In this document: one piece after another, positions 9,001 through 14,469 of the stretch | How the letters are laid out: each line of letters begins with the position of its first letter | Position numbering within the stretch: position 1 is the stretch's first letter | DNA from: a virus | Direction: 5' to 3' (one strand) | Length of the DNA: 26,610 bases | IMG/VR virus record: IMGVR_UViG_3300025646_000298 | Location: 1-26,610 of that record | Made by a program: the position numbers and the translations under genes | Notes under the pieces: model-generated | The model's input: only the letters and a program-made list of their open reading frames with translations | What the model was told of the DNA's origin: nothing | Databases searched by the model: none

Positions 9001-11745
9001 AGATGTTCCTGATGAACCGCTTGTTCCGCTTGAACCTGAAGTTCCAGAAGAGCCACTTGTTCCACTTGAACCTGAGCTACCTGAAGTGCCTGATGAACCG
9101 CTTGAGCCAGATGTTCCTGAAGAACCACTTGTACCTGATGAACCTGAGCTACCAGATGTTCCTGAAGAACCACTTGAACCGCTAGTTCCTGATGAACCGC
9201 TTGTTCCGCTTGAGCCAGATGTACCATTTACACCTGATATACCTGAAGTACCAGAGCTGCCTGAAGAGCCGCTTGTACCTGATGAGCCTGATGAGCCTGA
9301 AGTTCCTGAGCTTCCACTGGAACCTGAAGTGCCAGATGAGCCGCTTGAGCCTGATGTACCGCTTGAACCAGATGTTCCTGAAGAGCCGCTTGAGCCAGAT
9401 GTTCCTGATGAACCACTTGAGCCAGATGTTCCACTTGATCCTGAAGAACCAGAAGTACCTGATTCTCCTGAACTTCCGCTTGAACCACTAGTTCCTGATG
9501 AACCAGAACTACCTGAGGTACCAGATGAACCTGAAGTACCATTAACACCTGATATGCCTGAGGTACCTGAACTGCCGCTTGAGCCTGATGTACCACTTGA
9601 GCCTGAAGAACCAGAAGTGCCTGATTCTCCTGATGAACCACTTGAGCCAGAGGTTCCTGATGAACCACTTGAGCCTGATGTACCACTAGAACCTGATGTT
9701 CCATTTACACCACTTATACCTGAAGTACCTGAGCTGCCTGAAGAGCCACTTGTACCTGATGAGCCTGAAGTTCCTGATGAACCTGATGTACCACTAGATC
9801 CGCTTGAACCTGATGTACCGCTTGAACCTGATGAGCCTGATGTTCCTGATGAACCACTAGTGCCACTAGAACCTGAAGTACCAGAGGATCCTGAAGAACC
9901 TGAAGTGCCTGATGAACCTGATGAGCCTGAAGTGCCAGAAGAACCGCTTGTTCCGCTTGAGCCTGAACTTCCTGATGTGCCACTTGAACCGGAACTGCCT
10001 GATGTTCCTGATGAACCACTTGTTCCGCTTGAGCCTGATGTACCACTTGAACCGGAACTACCTGAGGTTCCTGATGAACCGCTTGAGCCTGAAGTTCCAC
10101 TAGAACCAGAAGTTCCAGATGAACCACTAGTTCCTGATGAACCAGATGAACCAGAAGTACCAGATGAGCCTGAACTACCTGATGTTCCTGATGAACCAGA
10201 AGTACCAGATGAACCAGAAGTTCCATCTATACCACTAGTTCCAGAACTACCTGAGCTTCCGCTTGTTCCTGATGAACCGCTTGAACCTGAAGTACCAGAA
10301 CTACCTGAAGTGCCTGATGAACCTGAAGTGCCAGAACTACCTGAACTTCCGCTAGTTCCTGAAGAACCTGATGAACCGCTAGTACCAGAACTACCTGATG
10401 TTCCGTCTATACCTGAAGTACCAGATGAGCCTGAACTACCTGAAGTTCCAGATGAGCCGCTTGAGCCACTTGTTCCTGAACTTCCACTTGTACCAGAACT
10501 ACCTGATGTTCCTGATGAGCCTGATGTTCCACTTGAACCACTTGAGCCTGATGTACCACTTGATCCTGATGAGCCAGAAGTACCATCTATACCTGAAGTG
10601 CCAGACGATCCTGATGAACCACTAGTACCTGATGAACCTGATGAACCACTTGTTCCGCTTGAACCTGAGCTTCCGCTTGTTCCTGATGAGCCACTTGAAC
10701 CAGATGTTCCTGAAGAACCGCTTGTTCCGCTTGAGCCTGAACTGCCTGAAGTACCAGATGAACCTGATGAACCACTTGTTCCGCTTGAACCAGAGGTTCC
10801 TGAAGAGCCACTTGTTCCACTAGAGCCTGAGCTTCCGCTTGTTCCTGATGAACCGCTTGAACCTGAAGTTCCTGATGAGCCTGATGTACCAGATGAGCCT
10901 GATGTACCACTTGAGCCTGATGAGCCAGAGGTACCATCTATACCTGAAGTACCAGAAGAACCACTTGAACCTGAGGTACCTGATGAACCTGAACTTCCGC
11001 TAGTTCCTGAACTACCTGAAGTGCCAGATGAGCCACTAGTTCCGCTTGATCCTGAAGAACCAGATGTACCTGAAGATCCTGATGAACCTGAAGTTCCAGA
11101 TGAACCACTAGTTCCACTTGAACCAGAGGTACCACTTGAGCCTGAACTTCCACTTGAACCAGATGAGCCTGAGGTTCCTGATGAGCCTGAGGTTCCTGAT
11201 GAACCTGAGGTTCCACTAGAGCCAGAACTACCTGAAGTTCCGCTAGAGCCGGAACTACCTGAAGTTCCACTAGAGCCAGAACTACCTGAAGTTCCTGATG
11301 AACCACTAGTTCCACTTGAGCCTGATGAGCCAGATGTTCCTGAACTACCTGAAGTTCCTGATGTTCCAGATGAAGGCATATCAGAATATTCTACTTCTCC
11401 AGTAGCAGGTATATAAGTTACAACATATGAAGGACTAGCTTCATATGGTAAAGTTTGAATTATAATAGGTTGGGAAGAACCAGAGATTACTAATGAGCCG
11501 GTAATTACTGCTGAACCAGAAAATGGGAAACCTATACCTGAACCTGATATAAAGACTGTTACTCCTTCTGTTGAAGAAATAATATCTGTATAAGCATCAA
11601 CTGAGCCTGTAAAATTAATAAAAGGAGCACTAGATTTAACTAGTGACCCAGTATAATATATATCAATAGTACCATTACCACTTCCTGCTGTATCCGCTTG
11701 GAAAACCCCTACTGGTACCTGATCAAGGAATCTAACTTTAGCCAT
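1..11745 (-). CDS. Giant collagen-like (Gly-X-Y) phage fibre protein, C-terminus beyond window
   Basis: The frame is open from an ATG at 11743-11745 to base 1, at least 3,915 residues. Residues 1-126 form a non-repetitive domain beginning MAKVRFLDQVPVGVFQAD and ending in short beta-type GS repeats (GSAVITGSLVISGS). Residues 127-3873 are 1,249 Gly-X-Y triplets, almost all Gly-Thr-Ser or Gly-Ser-Ser, with virtually no Pro, aromatic or charged residues. The last 42 visible residues (ATISNNTNNYVLTATG and onward) resemble the region before C-terminal tip or chaperone domains of phage fibres. The gene sits alone behind an AATATTTATA box, 24 nt after the gp15-like gene, so a tail or neck fibre is likely. 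Gly-X-Y rods in phage fibres normally trimerise; the Ser/Thr-rich, Pro-poor composition could instead favour glycosylation or a polyglycine-II-like packing. Receptor binding is inference. The repeat frame is certain; the exact role is not. Confidence 0.9.
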   Translation of the reverse strand, partial: MAKVRFLDQVPVGVFQADTAGSGNGTIDIYYTGSLVKSSAPFINFTGSVDAYTDIISSTEGVTVFISGSGIGFPFSGSAVITGSLVISGSSQPIIIQTLPYEASPSYVVTYIPATGEVEYSDMPSSGTSGTSGSSGTSGSSGSSGTSGSSGTSGSSGSSGTSGSSGSSGTSGSSGSSGTSGSSGTSGSSGTSGSSGSSGSSGSSGTSGSSGTSGSSGTSGSSGSSGTSGSSGSSGTSGSSGTSGSSGTSGSSGSSGTSGSSGSSGTSGIDGTSGSSGSSGTSGSSGTSGSSGTSGSSGSSGTSGSSGSSGTSGSSGTSGSSGTSGSSGSSGTSGSSGSSGTSGSSGTSGSSGSSGTSGSSGSSGTSGSSGSSGTSGSSGSSGTSGIDGTSGSSGSSGTSGSSGSSGTSGSSGTSGSSGTSGSSGTSGSSGSSGTSGSSGSSGTSGIDGTSGSSGTSGSSGSSGTSGSSGSSGTSGSSGTSGSSGTSGSSGSSGTSGSSGSSGTSGIDGTSGSSGTSGSSGTSGSSGSSGTSGSSGSSGTSGSSGTSGSSGTSGSSGSSGTSGSSGSSGTSGSSGTSGSSGTSGSSGSSGTSGSSGSSGTSGSSGTSGSSGSSGTSGSSGSSGTSGSSGTSGSSGTSGSSGSSGTSGSSGSSGTSGSSGTSGSSGTSGSSGSSGTSGISGVNGTSGSSGTSGSSGSSGTSGSSGSSGESGTSGSSGSSGTSGSSGSSGTSGISGVNGTSGSSGTSGSSGSSGTSGSSGSSGESGTSGSSGSSGTSGSSGSSGTSGSSGSSGTSGSSGTSGSSGSSGTSGSSGSSGTSGSSGSSGTSGSSGSSGTSGISGVNGTSGSSGTSGSSGTSGSSGSSGTSGSSGSSGTSGSSGTSGSSGSSGTSGSSGSSGTSGSSGTSGSSGTSGSSGTSGSSGSSGTSGSSGSSGTSGSSGTSGSSGTSGSSGSSGTSGSSGSSGTSGSSGTSGSSGSSGTSGSSGSSGTSGSSGISGVNGTSGSSGTSGSSGSSGESGTSGSSGTSGSSGSSGTSGSSGSSGTSGSSGTSGSSGTSGSSGSSGTSGSSGSSGTSGSSGSSGTSGSSGTSGSSGTSGSSGSSGTSGSSGSSGTSGSSGTSGSSGTSGSSGTSGSSGSSGTSGSSGSSGTSGISGVNGTSGSSGTSGSSGTSGSSGSSGESGTSGSSGSSGTSGSSGSSGTSGSSGSSGTSGSSGTSGSSGTSGSSGTSGSSGSSGTSGSSGSSGTSGSSGTSGSSGTSGSSGSSGTSGSSGSSGTSGSSGTSGSSGTSGSSGSSGTSGSSGSSGTSGISGVNGTSGSSGTSGSSGTSGSSGSSGTSGSSGSSGTSGSSGTSGSSGTSGSSGSSGTSGSSGSSGTSGSSGTSGSSGTSGSSGTSGSSGSSGTSGSSGSSGTSGSSGTSGSSGTSGSSGSSGTSGSSGSSGTSGSSGTSGSSGTSGSSGSSGTSGISGVNGTSGSSGTSGSSGTSGSSGTSGSSGSSGTSGSSGSSGTSGSSGTSGSSGTSGSSGSSGTSGSSGSSGTSGSSGTSGSSGTSGSSGSSGTSGSSGSSGTSGSSGTSGSSGTSGSSGTSGSSGSSGTSGSSGSSGTSGSSGTSGSSGTSGSSGSSGTSGSSGSSGTSGSSGSSGTSGSSGTSGSSGTSGSSGSSGTSGSSGSSGTSGISGVNGTSGSSGTSGSSGTSGSSGTSGSSGSSGTSGSSGSSGTSGSSGTSGSSGTSGSSGTSGSSGSSGTSGSSGSSGTSGSSGTSGSSGTSGSSGSSGTSGSSGSSGTSGSSGTSGSSGTSGSSGSSGTSGSSGSSGTSGSSGTSGSSGTSGSSGSSGTSGSSGSSGTSGSSGTSGSSGTSGSSGTSGSSGSSGTSGSSGSSGTSGISGVNGTSGSSGTSGSSGTSGSSGSSGTSGSSGSSGTSGSSGTSGSSGTSGSSGSSGTSGSSGSSGTSGSSGTSGSSGTSGSSGTSGSSGSSGTSGSSGSSGTSGSSGTSGSSGTSGSSGSSGTSGSSGSSGTSGSSGTSGSSGTSGSSGSSGTSGSSGSSGTSGSSGTSGSSGTSGSSGTSGSSGSSGTSGSSGSSGTSGSSGSSGTSGISGVNGTSGSSGTSGSSGTSGSSGTSGSSGSSGTSGSSGSSGTSGSSGTSGSSGTSGSSGTSGSSGSSGTSGSSGSSGTSGSSGTSGSSGTSGSSGSSGTSGSSGSSGTSGSSGTSGSSGSSGTSGSSGSSGTSGSSGSSGTSGSSGTSGSSGTSGSSGSSGTSGSSGSSGTSGSSGTSGSSGTSGSSGTSGSSGSSGTSGSSGSSGTSGISGVNGTSGSSGTSGSSGTSGSSGSSGTSGSSGSSGTSGSSGTSGSSGTSGSSGSSGTSGSSGSSGTSGSSGTSGSSGTSGSSGTSGSSGSSGTSGSSGSSGTSGSSGTSGSSGTSGSSGSSGTSGSSGSSGTSGSSGTSGSSGSSGTSGSSGSSGTSGSSGTSGSSGSSGTSGSSGSSGTSGSSGTSGSSGTSGSSGSSGTSGSSGSSGTSGISGVNGTSGSSGTSGSSGTSGSSGTSGSSGSSGTSGSSGSSGTSGSSGTSGSSGTSGSSGTSGSSGSSGTSGSSGSSGTSGSSGTSGSSGTSGSSGSSGTSGSSGSSGTSGSSGTSGSSGSSGTSGSSGSSGTSGSSGSSGTSGSSGTSGSSGTSGSSGSSGTSGSSGSSGTSGSSGTSGSSGTSGSSGTSGSSGSSGTSGSSGSSGTSGISGVNGTSGSSGTSGSSGTSGSSGSSGTSGSSGSSGTSGSSGTSGSSGTSGSSGSSGTSGSSGSSGTSGSSGTSGSSGTSGSSGSSGTSGSSGSSGTSGSSGTSGSSGTSGSSGTSGSSGSSGTSGSSGSSGTSGSSGTSGSSGTSGSSGSSGTSGSSGSSGTSGSSGSSGTSGSSGTSGSSGTSGSSGTSGSSGSSGTSGSSGSSGTSGISGVNGTSGSSGTSGSSGTSGSSGTSGSSGFSGTSGSSGSSGTSGSSGTSGSSGTSGSSGSSGTSGSSGSSGTSGSSGTSGSSGTSGSSGTSGSSGSSGTSGSSGSSGTSGSSGTSGSSGTSGSSGSSGTSGSSGSSGTSGSSGTSGSSGTSGSSGTSGSSGSSGTSGSSGSSGTSGSSGTSGSSGTSGSSGSSGTSGSSGSSGTSGTSGSSGTSGSSGSSGTSGSSGSSGTSGSSGTSGSSGTSGSSGSSGTSGSSGSSGTSGISGVNGTSGSSGTSGSSGTSGSSGTSGSSGSSGTSGSSGSSGTSGSSGTSGSSGTSGSSGSSGTSGSSGSSGTSGATGAAGTSGTSGSSGTSGSSGTSGSSGSSGTSGSSGSSGTSGSSGTSGSSGSSGTSGSSGSSGTSGSSGTSGSSGTSGSSGSSGTSGSSGSSGTSGNSGTSGSSGTSGSSGTSGSSGSSGTSGSSGSSGTSGSSGTSGSSGTSGSSGTSGSSGSSGTSGSSGSSGTSGATGAAGTSGTSGSSGTSGSSGTSGSSGTSGSSGSSGTSGSSGSSGTSGISGVNGTSGTSGATGAAGTSGTSGSSGTSGSSGTSGSSGSSGTSGSSGSSGTSGATGSPGTPGTSGTSGSSGTSGSSGTSGSSGSSGTSGSSGSSGTSGATGSPGTPGTSGTSGSSGTSGSSGTSGSSGSSGTSGSSGSSGTSGATGSPGASGTSGSSGTSGSSGTSGSSGSSGTSGSSGSSGTSGATGSPGASGTSGSSGTSGSSGTSGSSGTSGSSGSSGTSGSSGSSGTSGSSGASGASGTSGTSGTSGSSGTSGSSGSSGTSGSSGSSGTSGATGAAGAAGTSGTSGSSGTSGSSGTSGSSGSSGTSGSSGSSGTSGATGATGAAGTSGTSGSSGTSGSSGSSGTSGSSGSSGTSGAAGASGTSGSSGTSGSSGTSGSSGTSGAATISNNTNNYVLTATGTSTINGEANLTFDGSYLKVGSGASANA
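718..1263 (-). repeat. Pro/Ala-bearing sub-repeat (Gly-Ala-Thr-Gly-Ser-Pro-Gly) near the C-terminal end of the rod
   Basis: GATGSPG recurs with its Pro codon at 721, 847, 982 and 1117, and a related GATGAAG has its first-listed Ala codon at 1243. Spacings are 126, 135, 135 and 126 nt, or 14-15 triplets. Further Ala-rich triplets occur near 1423 and 1927 and in 190-480. This end of the rod is the only part where Pro appears regularly, so it may be a distinct, stiffer section next to the tip domain. Confidence 0.85.
1276..10942 (-). repeat. Landmark triplets dividing the rod into quantised segments
   Basis: Sixteen copies of Gly-Ile-Ser-Gly-Val-Asn-Gly have their Asn codon at 9703, 9541, 9226, 8758, 8290, 7822, 7354, 6724, 6103, 5473, 4843, 4204, 3574, 2944, 2152 and 1279. 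Four N-terminal copies read Gly-Ile-Asp-Gly instead, with the Asp codon at 10936, 10585, 10405 and 10225. From N- to C-terminus the spacings in triplets are 39, 20, 20, 58, 18, 35, 52, 52, 52, 52, 70, 69, 70, 70, 71, 70, 70, 88 and 97. They cluster at whole multiples of about 17.5 triplets (about 19.5 in the first section). Confidence 0.92.
11162..11293 (-). repeat. Perfect and near-perfect tandem copies at the N-terminal start of the rod
   Basis: Three 18-bp copies (11162-11179, 11180-11197, 11198-11215) are followed by three 27-bp copies (11213-11239, 11240-11266, 11267-11293) that differ by only one or two bases each. The units are whole numbers of triplets (2 and 3), so copy-number change would keep the reading frame. 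This looks like recent slippage, unlike the synonymously scrambled rest of the rod. Confidence 0.85.
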
Positions 11746-11755
11746 TATTGTTTAC

Positions 11756-11765
11756 TATAAATATT
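11756..11765 (-). promoter_or_regulatory. AATATTTATA box upstream of the giant fibre
   Basis: The box ends 10 nt before the fibre ATG. It shares a wider block (11745-11766) with the sequence upstream of phoH (15689-15710), with 21 of 22 positions identical. A promoter role is inferred from recurrence and position only. Confidence 0.5.
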
Positions 11766-11769
11766 GGCC

Positions 11770-12708
11770 TTATCCGACTGAGGTTGATCTATTTGAAGCT
11801 CTTTTAGCGTTTGGATCTTCAGTTACAATTCTTCCACCTTCTGTATTTCCATCAAAAATATCTTGATTATTTGTAGCTTCAATTGAAAATATTACTTTTG
11901 CTCCTTCAGAGTATTTTTTAGTTGCGTTCATGTCTTTTTGAATTGTATCTGGTATTATATATCCGTTTAATGTTAAATCAAATGTACTTCTAACAATTCG
12001 TTCACTACTTTCTGCTAATTCTGTTTGAAAACCAAAAGAATTTATCATAGCTTTAAATTTAAAACGTTCTGGATCTCCCCAGTATGAGTCAGAAGCATAT
12101 TCTATAGCTTCAATTATTTTATTTTGTTGTTCTACATAGTATGTAAAAACTATAAATGAGTAAGTGACAGTTAAATAATCAGGCATCACTACAGCATAAT
12201 ATGTTTTAGATGGTGCTCTGTTATTTAATACTTTAAAATTATCATATATTTCTTTAGGGTTGTATTTTTTAGTAAATACACCATAATTGTAAGGTGAGTT
12301 AGCATCTAATTTATTAGCGATGCTTCTATTTTTTTCAATGTTTGTTCTTTTAAACATAATTAAAGGAGCCATTAAAGCACCCTTTAAATCTCTTAAGTAA
12401 CCATCTTTTTGATAGGATTTCCATTTTTCAGGATCTCCATATAACACAGGAACCTCTACTCTTTGGCCATTTTGAACTGTAAAAGGCTTAATAACATTTC
12501 TCATATAATAGAAAATAGCCTCATCAATGTCTTGTATGCCTATACTAAAGGGCTTTGTGTTATCACCTTTAAATGAGGTTTGTAACGCTCTATTTTTTGT
12601 ATCTAACGATAAGTTAGGATTGCCTTCTTGAGGAAAAGAAGGAACATGTTGAGCTATACTTAACTCTTTTTGGGTTGCTGGTATTGGTTTTCTTCCGTTT
12701 ATTGGCAT
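11770..12708 (-). CDS. gp15: gp15-like tail completion / proximal sheath stabiliser protein
   Basis: 312 residues, against 272 for T4 gp15. From memory of the T4 protein, similar blocks occur in the same order: a valine-rich strand followed by a basic, helical region (QRVEVPVLYGDPEKW, residues about 83-97); then a strand-helix block with aromatic residues (TVTYSFIVFTYYVEQQNKI, about 186-204); and near the C-terminus a STFDLTLNGYIIP strand like the T4 EWSLTFEVNGWMYP region. T4 gp15 caps the tail and joins it to the head. The start ATG overlaps the stop of the gp14-like gene as TAATG, implying translational coupling, and the 13-14-15 order matches T4. Assignment rests on recalled pattern plus synteny, so it is good but not certain. 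Confidence 0.72.
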   Translation of the reverse strand: MPINGRKPIPATQKELSIAQHVPSFPQEGNPNLSLDTKNRALQTSFKGDNTKPFSIGIQDIDEAIFYYMRNVIKPFTVQNGQRVEVPVLYGDPEKWKSYQKDGYLRDLKGALMAPLIMFKRTNIEKNRSIANKLDANSPYNYGVFTKKYNPKEIYDNFKVLNNRAPSKTYYAVVMPDYLTVTYSFIVFTYYVEQQNKIIEAIEYASDSYWGDPERFKFKAMINSFGFQTELAESSERIVRSTFDLTLNGYIIPDTIQKDMNATKKYSEGAKVIFSIEATNNQDIFDGNTEGGRIVTEDPNAKRASNRSTSVG

Positions 12709-13229
12709 TATAATCTTTGATTTATTATACCAACTCTATCAGCTGGTACATAGTGGGCAGAACATATAACTGATACGTTATAACCGAATTCTCCTAGGTC
12801 TGTTTCGTATGGGTTATTATCATTATCATCTAAATAAGGATATTGTGGATCTTTTCCTACAAATAATTGATTAATTTCTGTGTTATCAATTTCCCAATAT
12901 CCATTACTCCACATTATGAAATCTCCTACTTCAGGAACTAAATTAGCATCTACTAAATCATCTCTTAGAAATCTAAAAGTTATAGGCCAATTAAATCCTA
13001 TCTGTTCATCTAAAATTGGTGATGTTTGTCCTGATCTATCAATTAAAGAGAATATAAGTAAAGGTTCATTAAATATTCTACCTTGTGAAGCTTCACCATA
13101 CATATTAGTTACTGTTTCACCAACATTACATTTATAATATACTACTTGTTGAGAAATAATATTATGCATCAATTCACGATTCATGAATCGAAACATACTA
13201 ATATCCCTCATTTGTCCGTATAGTGCCAT
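12708..13229 (-). CDS. gp14: gp14-like neck protein
   Basis: 173 residues. The visible features are a segment with QQVVYYKCN, then NMYGEASQGRIFNEPLLIF, then FRFLRDDLVDANLVPEVGDFIMWSNGYWEID, and a C-terminal strand ending in SVICSAHY. The pattern of interface strands and a 'VGDFI..N..YWEI' motif is typical of neck or head-completion proteins of T4-like phages, which sit below the portal and connect head to tail. It lies one base after the gp13-like gene and overlaps the gp15-like gene by one base, so these three are one translational unit. It is shorter than T4 gp14 (256 residues). Family identity comes mainly from motif style and gene order. Confidence 0.65.
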   Translation of the reverse strand: MALYGQMRDISMFRFMNRELMHNIISQQVVYYKCNVGETVTNMYGEASQGRIFNEPLLIFSLIDRSGQTSPILDEQIGFNWPITFRFLRDDLVDANLVPEVGDFIMWSNGYWEIDNTEINQLFVGKDPQYPYLDDNDNNPYETDLGEFGYNVSVICSAHYVPADRVGIINQRL

Positions 13230-13230
13230 A

Positions 13231-14463
13231 TTATCCTATAAAAATTGTCATTGGTACCTGGTTGATTTCTTGTACACGTGCTGCTGATTCCGCTGCTCTT
13301 CTTTCAAGTAATGATTGGCGAGAAGTTTGATCAAAATATTCTCTTAATCTTGTAATTAAAGTTTCTTGTTCAGTAATACCTTGTGTAGCTAAAGAATCAC
13401 CATTTAGTGTTACTTCAGCTCCTGGAATAGGAATTTGAGAGTATTTGTTACGAGTTAAGCCTAGCATTTCTTTAGCTTTAGCTAAAGTGTACTCGAATAT
13501 CCAGCTTCTACCAATTGAATTAATTTTAGAATAAGTTGGATTTAAATAAGGAGCATCTGATGTATTGGTAATTTTGTTTGTACCGTTTGCAAAAGCAGCA
13601 TCAATTCTATCTTGTATTTTAATAAAGTCAAATATTAAATATTCACCATAATATAAATTAGCTCCACCATCAATTCCATCATCAGCAAATCCTGTTCCTG
13701 GAACAGGGAATACTGATAGTACATTATCTACAATGTTAAAAGTATAATTTGAAAGCATTACTTGGTTTTGCATTTCAATTGCTTGAATGTTTTGCATAGT
13801 AAAGCTTGTAGGCATCATTAAATAATTAGCATATCCATATCCAAATCCATATAAACCAGCAGCAGGAACACCTCCTAAACCACCTTGTCCAGTTAGTAAA
13901 GAAGTAGAATATAATTGATTAACTGCGGGTGGTGGTTGATACCAAACATTTTTAATTTCTATACCTCCGGTTATACCTTCGGCTTCTGCCCAAGCTGCTA
14001 AATCATACTTTTGTTGGCCTGGTACTAGGGTTAATCTACCTTTATACCAAGTTACATTACCTCCAACACCTGCTTCTTCACCATATTGTTGAGATAATCT
14101 AACAATAGAAGCCATTGTAGGAGTAAATACAGAATTATTTACATCAATTCTATCAGAAGCACCTTCTAAAGATAAGTAATTATCTCTTAATTGGAAAGCA
14201 TACAATTCATTTCCATATACAGTTACTGCTTCTTCAAAAGCAGCAAAAAAGTTAATATCTTGTAATTCGACGTTTTCAATAGGATAACCTAAGTGCAAAG
14301 CACAAAAGTTAGAAACTTTGTTAGCATCGGTTTGGAATTGGGTATCATTGTCATAAAACCCAAATGGGGTAGGAGGTGGCCACGTACCTGTTCCATAATA
14401 AGAAGCAGATACTTGAACAAAGGATGCTGAGCCGGGCCAAATTGGAATTACTGTAGATGCCAT
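13231..14463 (-). CDS. gp13: gp13-like neck protein
   Basis: 410 residues (T4 gp13: 309). A block at residues about 53-88 (FCALHLGYPIENVELQDINF, then FAAFEEAVTVYGNEL) is the recognisable N-terminal signature of gp13 homologues in marine T4-like phages. The C-terminal part has a helical region with LGLTRNKYSQIPIPG and a long arginine/glutamate-rich helix (LITRLREYFDQTSRQSLLERRAAESA). T4 gp13 binds gp14 and closes the filled head before tail joining. The middle of the protein (about 165-260) is Gly/Tyr-rich and looks like an insertion relative to T4. It begins 6 nt after the 140-residue gene and ends one base before the gp14-like start. Confidence 0.75.
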   Translation of the reverse strand: MASTVIPIWPGSASFVQVSASYYGTGTWPPPTPFGFYDNDTQFQTDANKVSNFCALHLGYPIENVELQDINFFAAFEEAVTVYGNELYAFQLRDNYLSLEGASDRIDVNNSVFTPTMASIVRLSQQYGEEAGVGGNVTWYKGRLTLVPGQQKYDLAAWAEAEGITGGIEIKNVWYQPPPAVNQLYSTSLLTGQGGLGGVPAAGLYGFGYGYANYLMMPTSFTMQNIQAIEMQNQVMLSNYTFNIVDNVLSVFPVPGTGFADDGIDGGANLYYGEYLIFDFIKIQDRIDAAFANGTNKITNTSDAPYLNPTYSKINSIGRSWIFEYTLAKAKEMLGLTRNKYSQIPIPGAEVTLNGDSLATQGITEQETLITRLREYFDQTSRQSLLERRAAESAARVQEINQVPMTIFIG

Positions 14464-14469
14464 AATTTA

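Larger units (their letters stand above)
127..11367 (-). repeat. 1,249 contiguous Gly-X-Y codon triplets (9-nt period)
   Basis: Glycine codons recur every 9 nt from 11365-11367 down to 133-135. The distance between the first and last Gly is 11,232 nt, exactly 1,248 x 9, and all landmarks tested in between keep the same register, so there is no net interruption. X is Thr, Ser or occasionally Ala; Y is overwhelmingly Ser. The DNA is not a perfect tandem repeat, because Gly, Ser and Thr codons are mixed (GGT/GGA/GGC, TCA/AGT/AGC, ACA/ACT). Composition is visibly richer in G+C than the rest of the window. Confidence 0.97.

Noticed and set aside
93-11315. About twenty medium-length minus-strand frames rich in His, Gln, Val, Leu and Glu across the rod.
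   Set aside because: They are the shifted frame of the fibre repeat; they start and stop at the landmark triplets, where the codon pattern changes, and have no independent signals.
127-11367. A CRISPR array or non-coding satellite.
   Set aside because: There are no constant repeats separated by unique spacers; the 9-nt period and strict codon pattern show coding sequence.
104-11416. A 3,770-codon open frame on the plus strand (Pro/Val/Asp/Glu/Leu repeat).
   Set aside because: It is the mirror image of the Gly-X-Y coding repeat. It ends just past the rod, has no plus-strand neighbours or leader, and the minus frame has sensible flanking domains at both ends.
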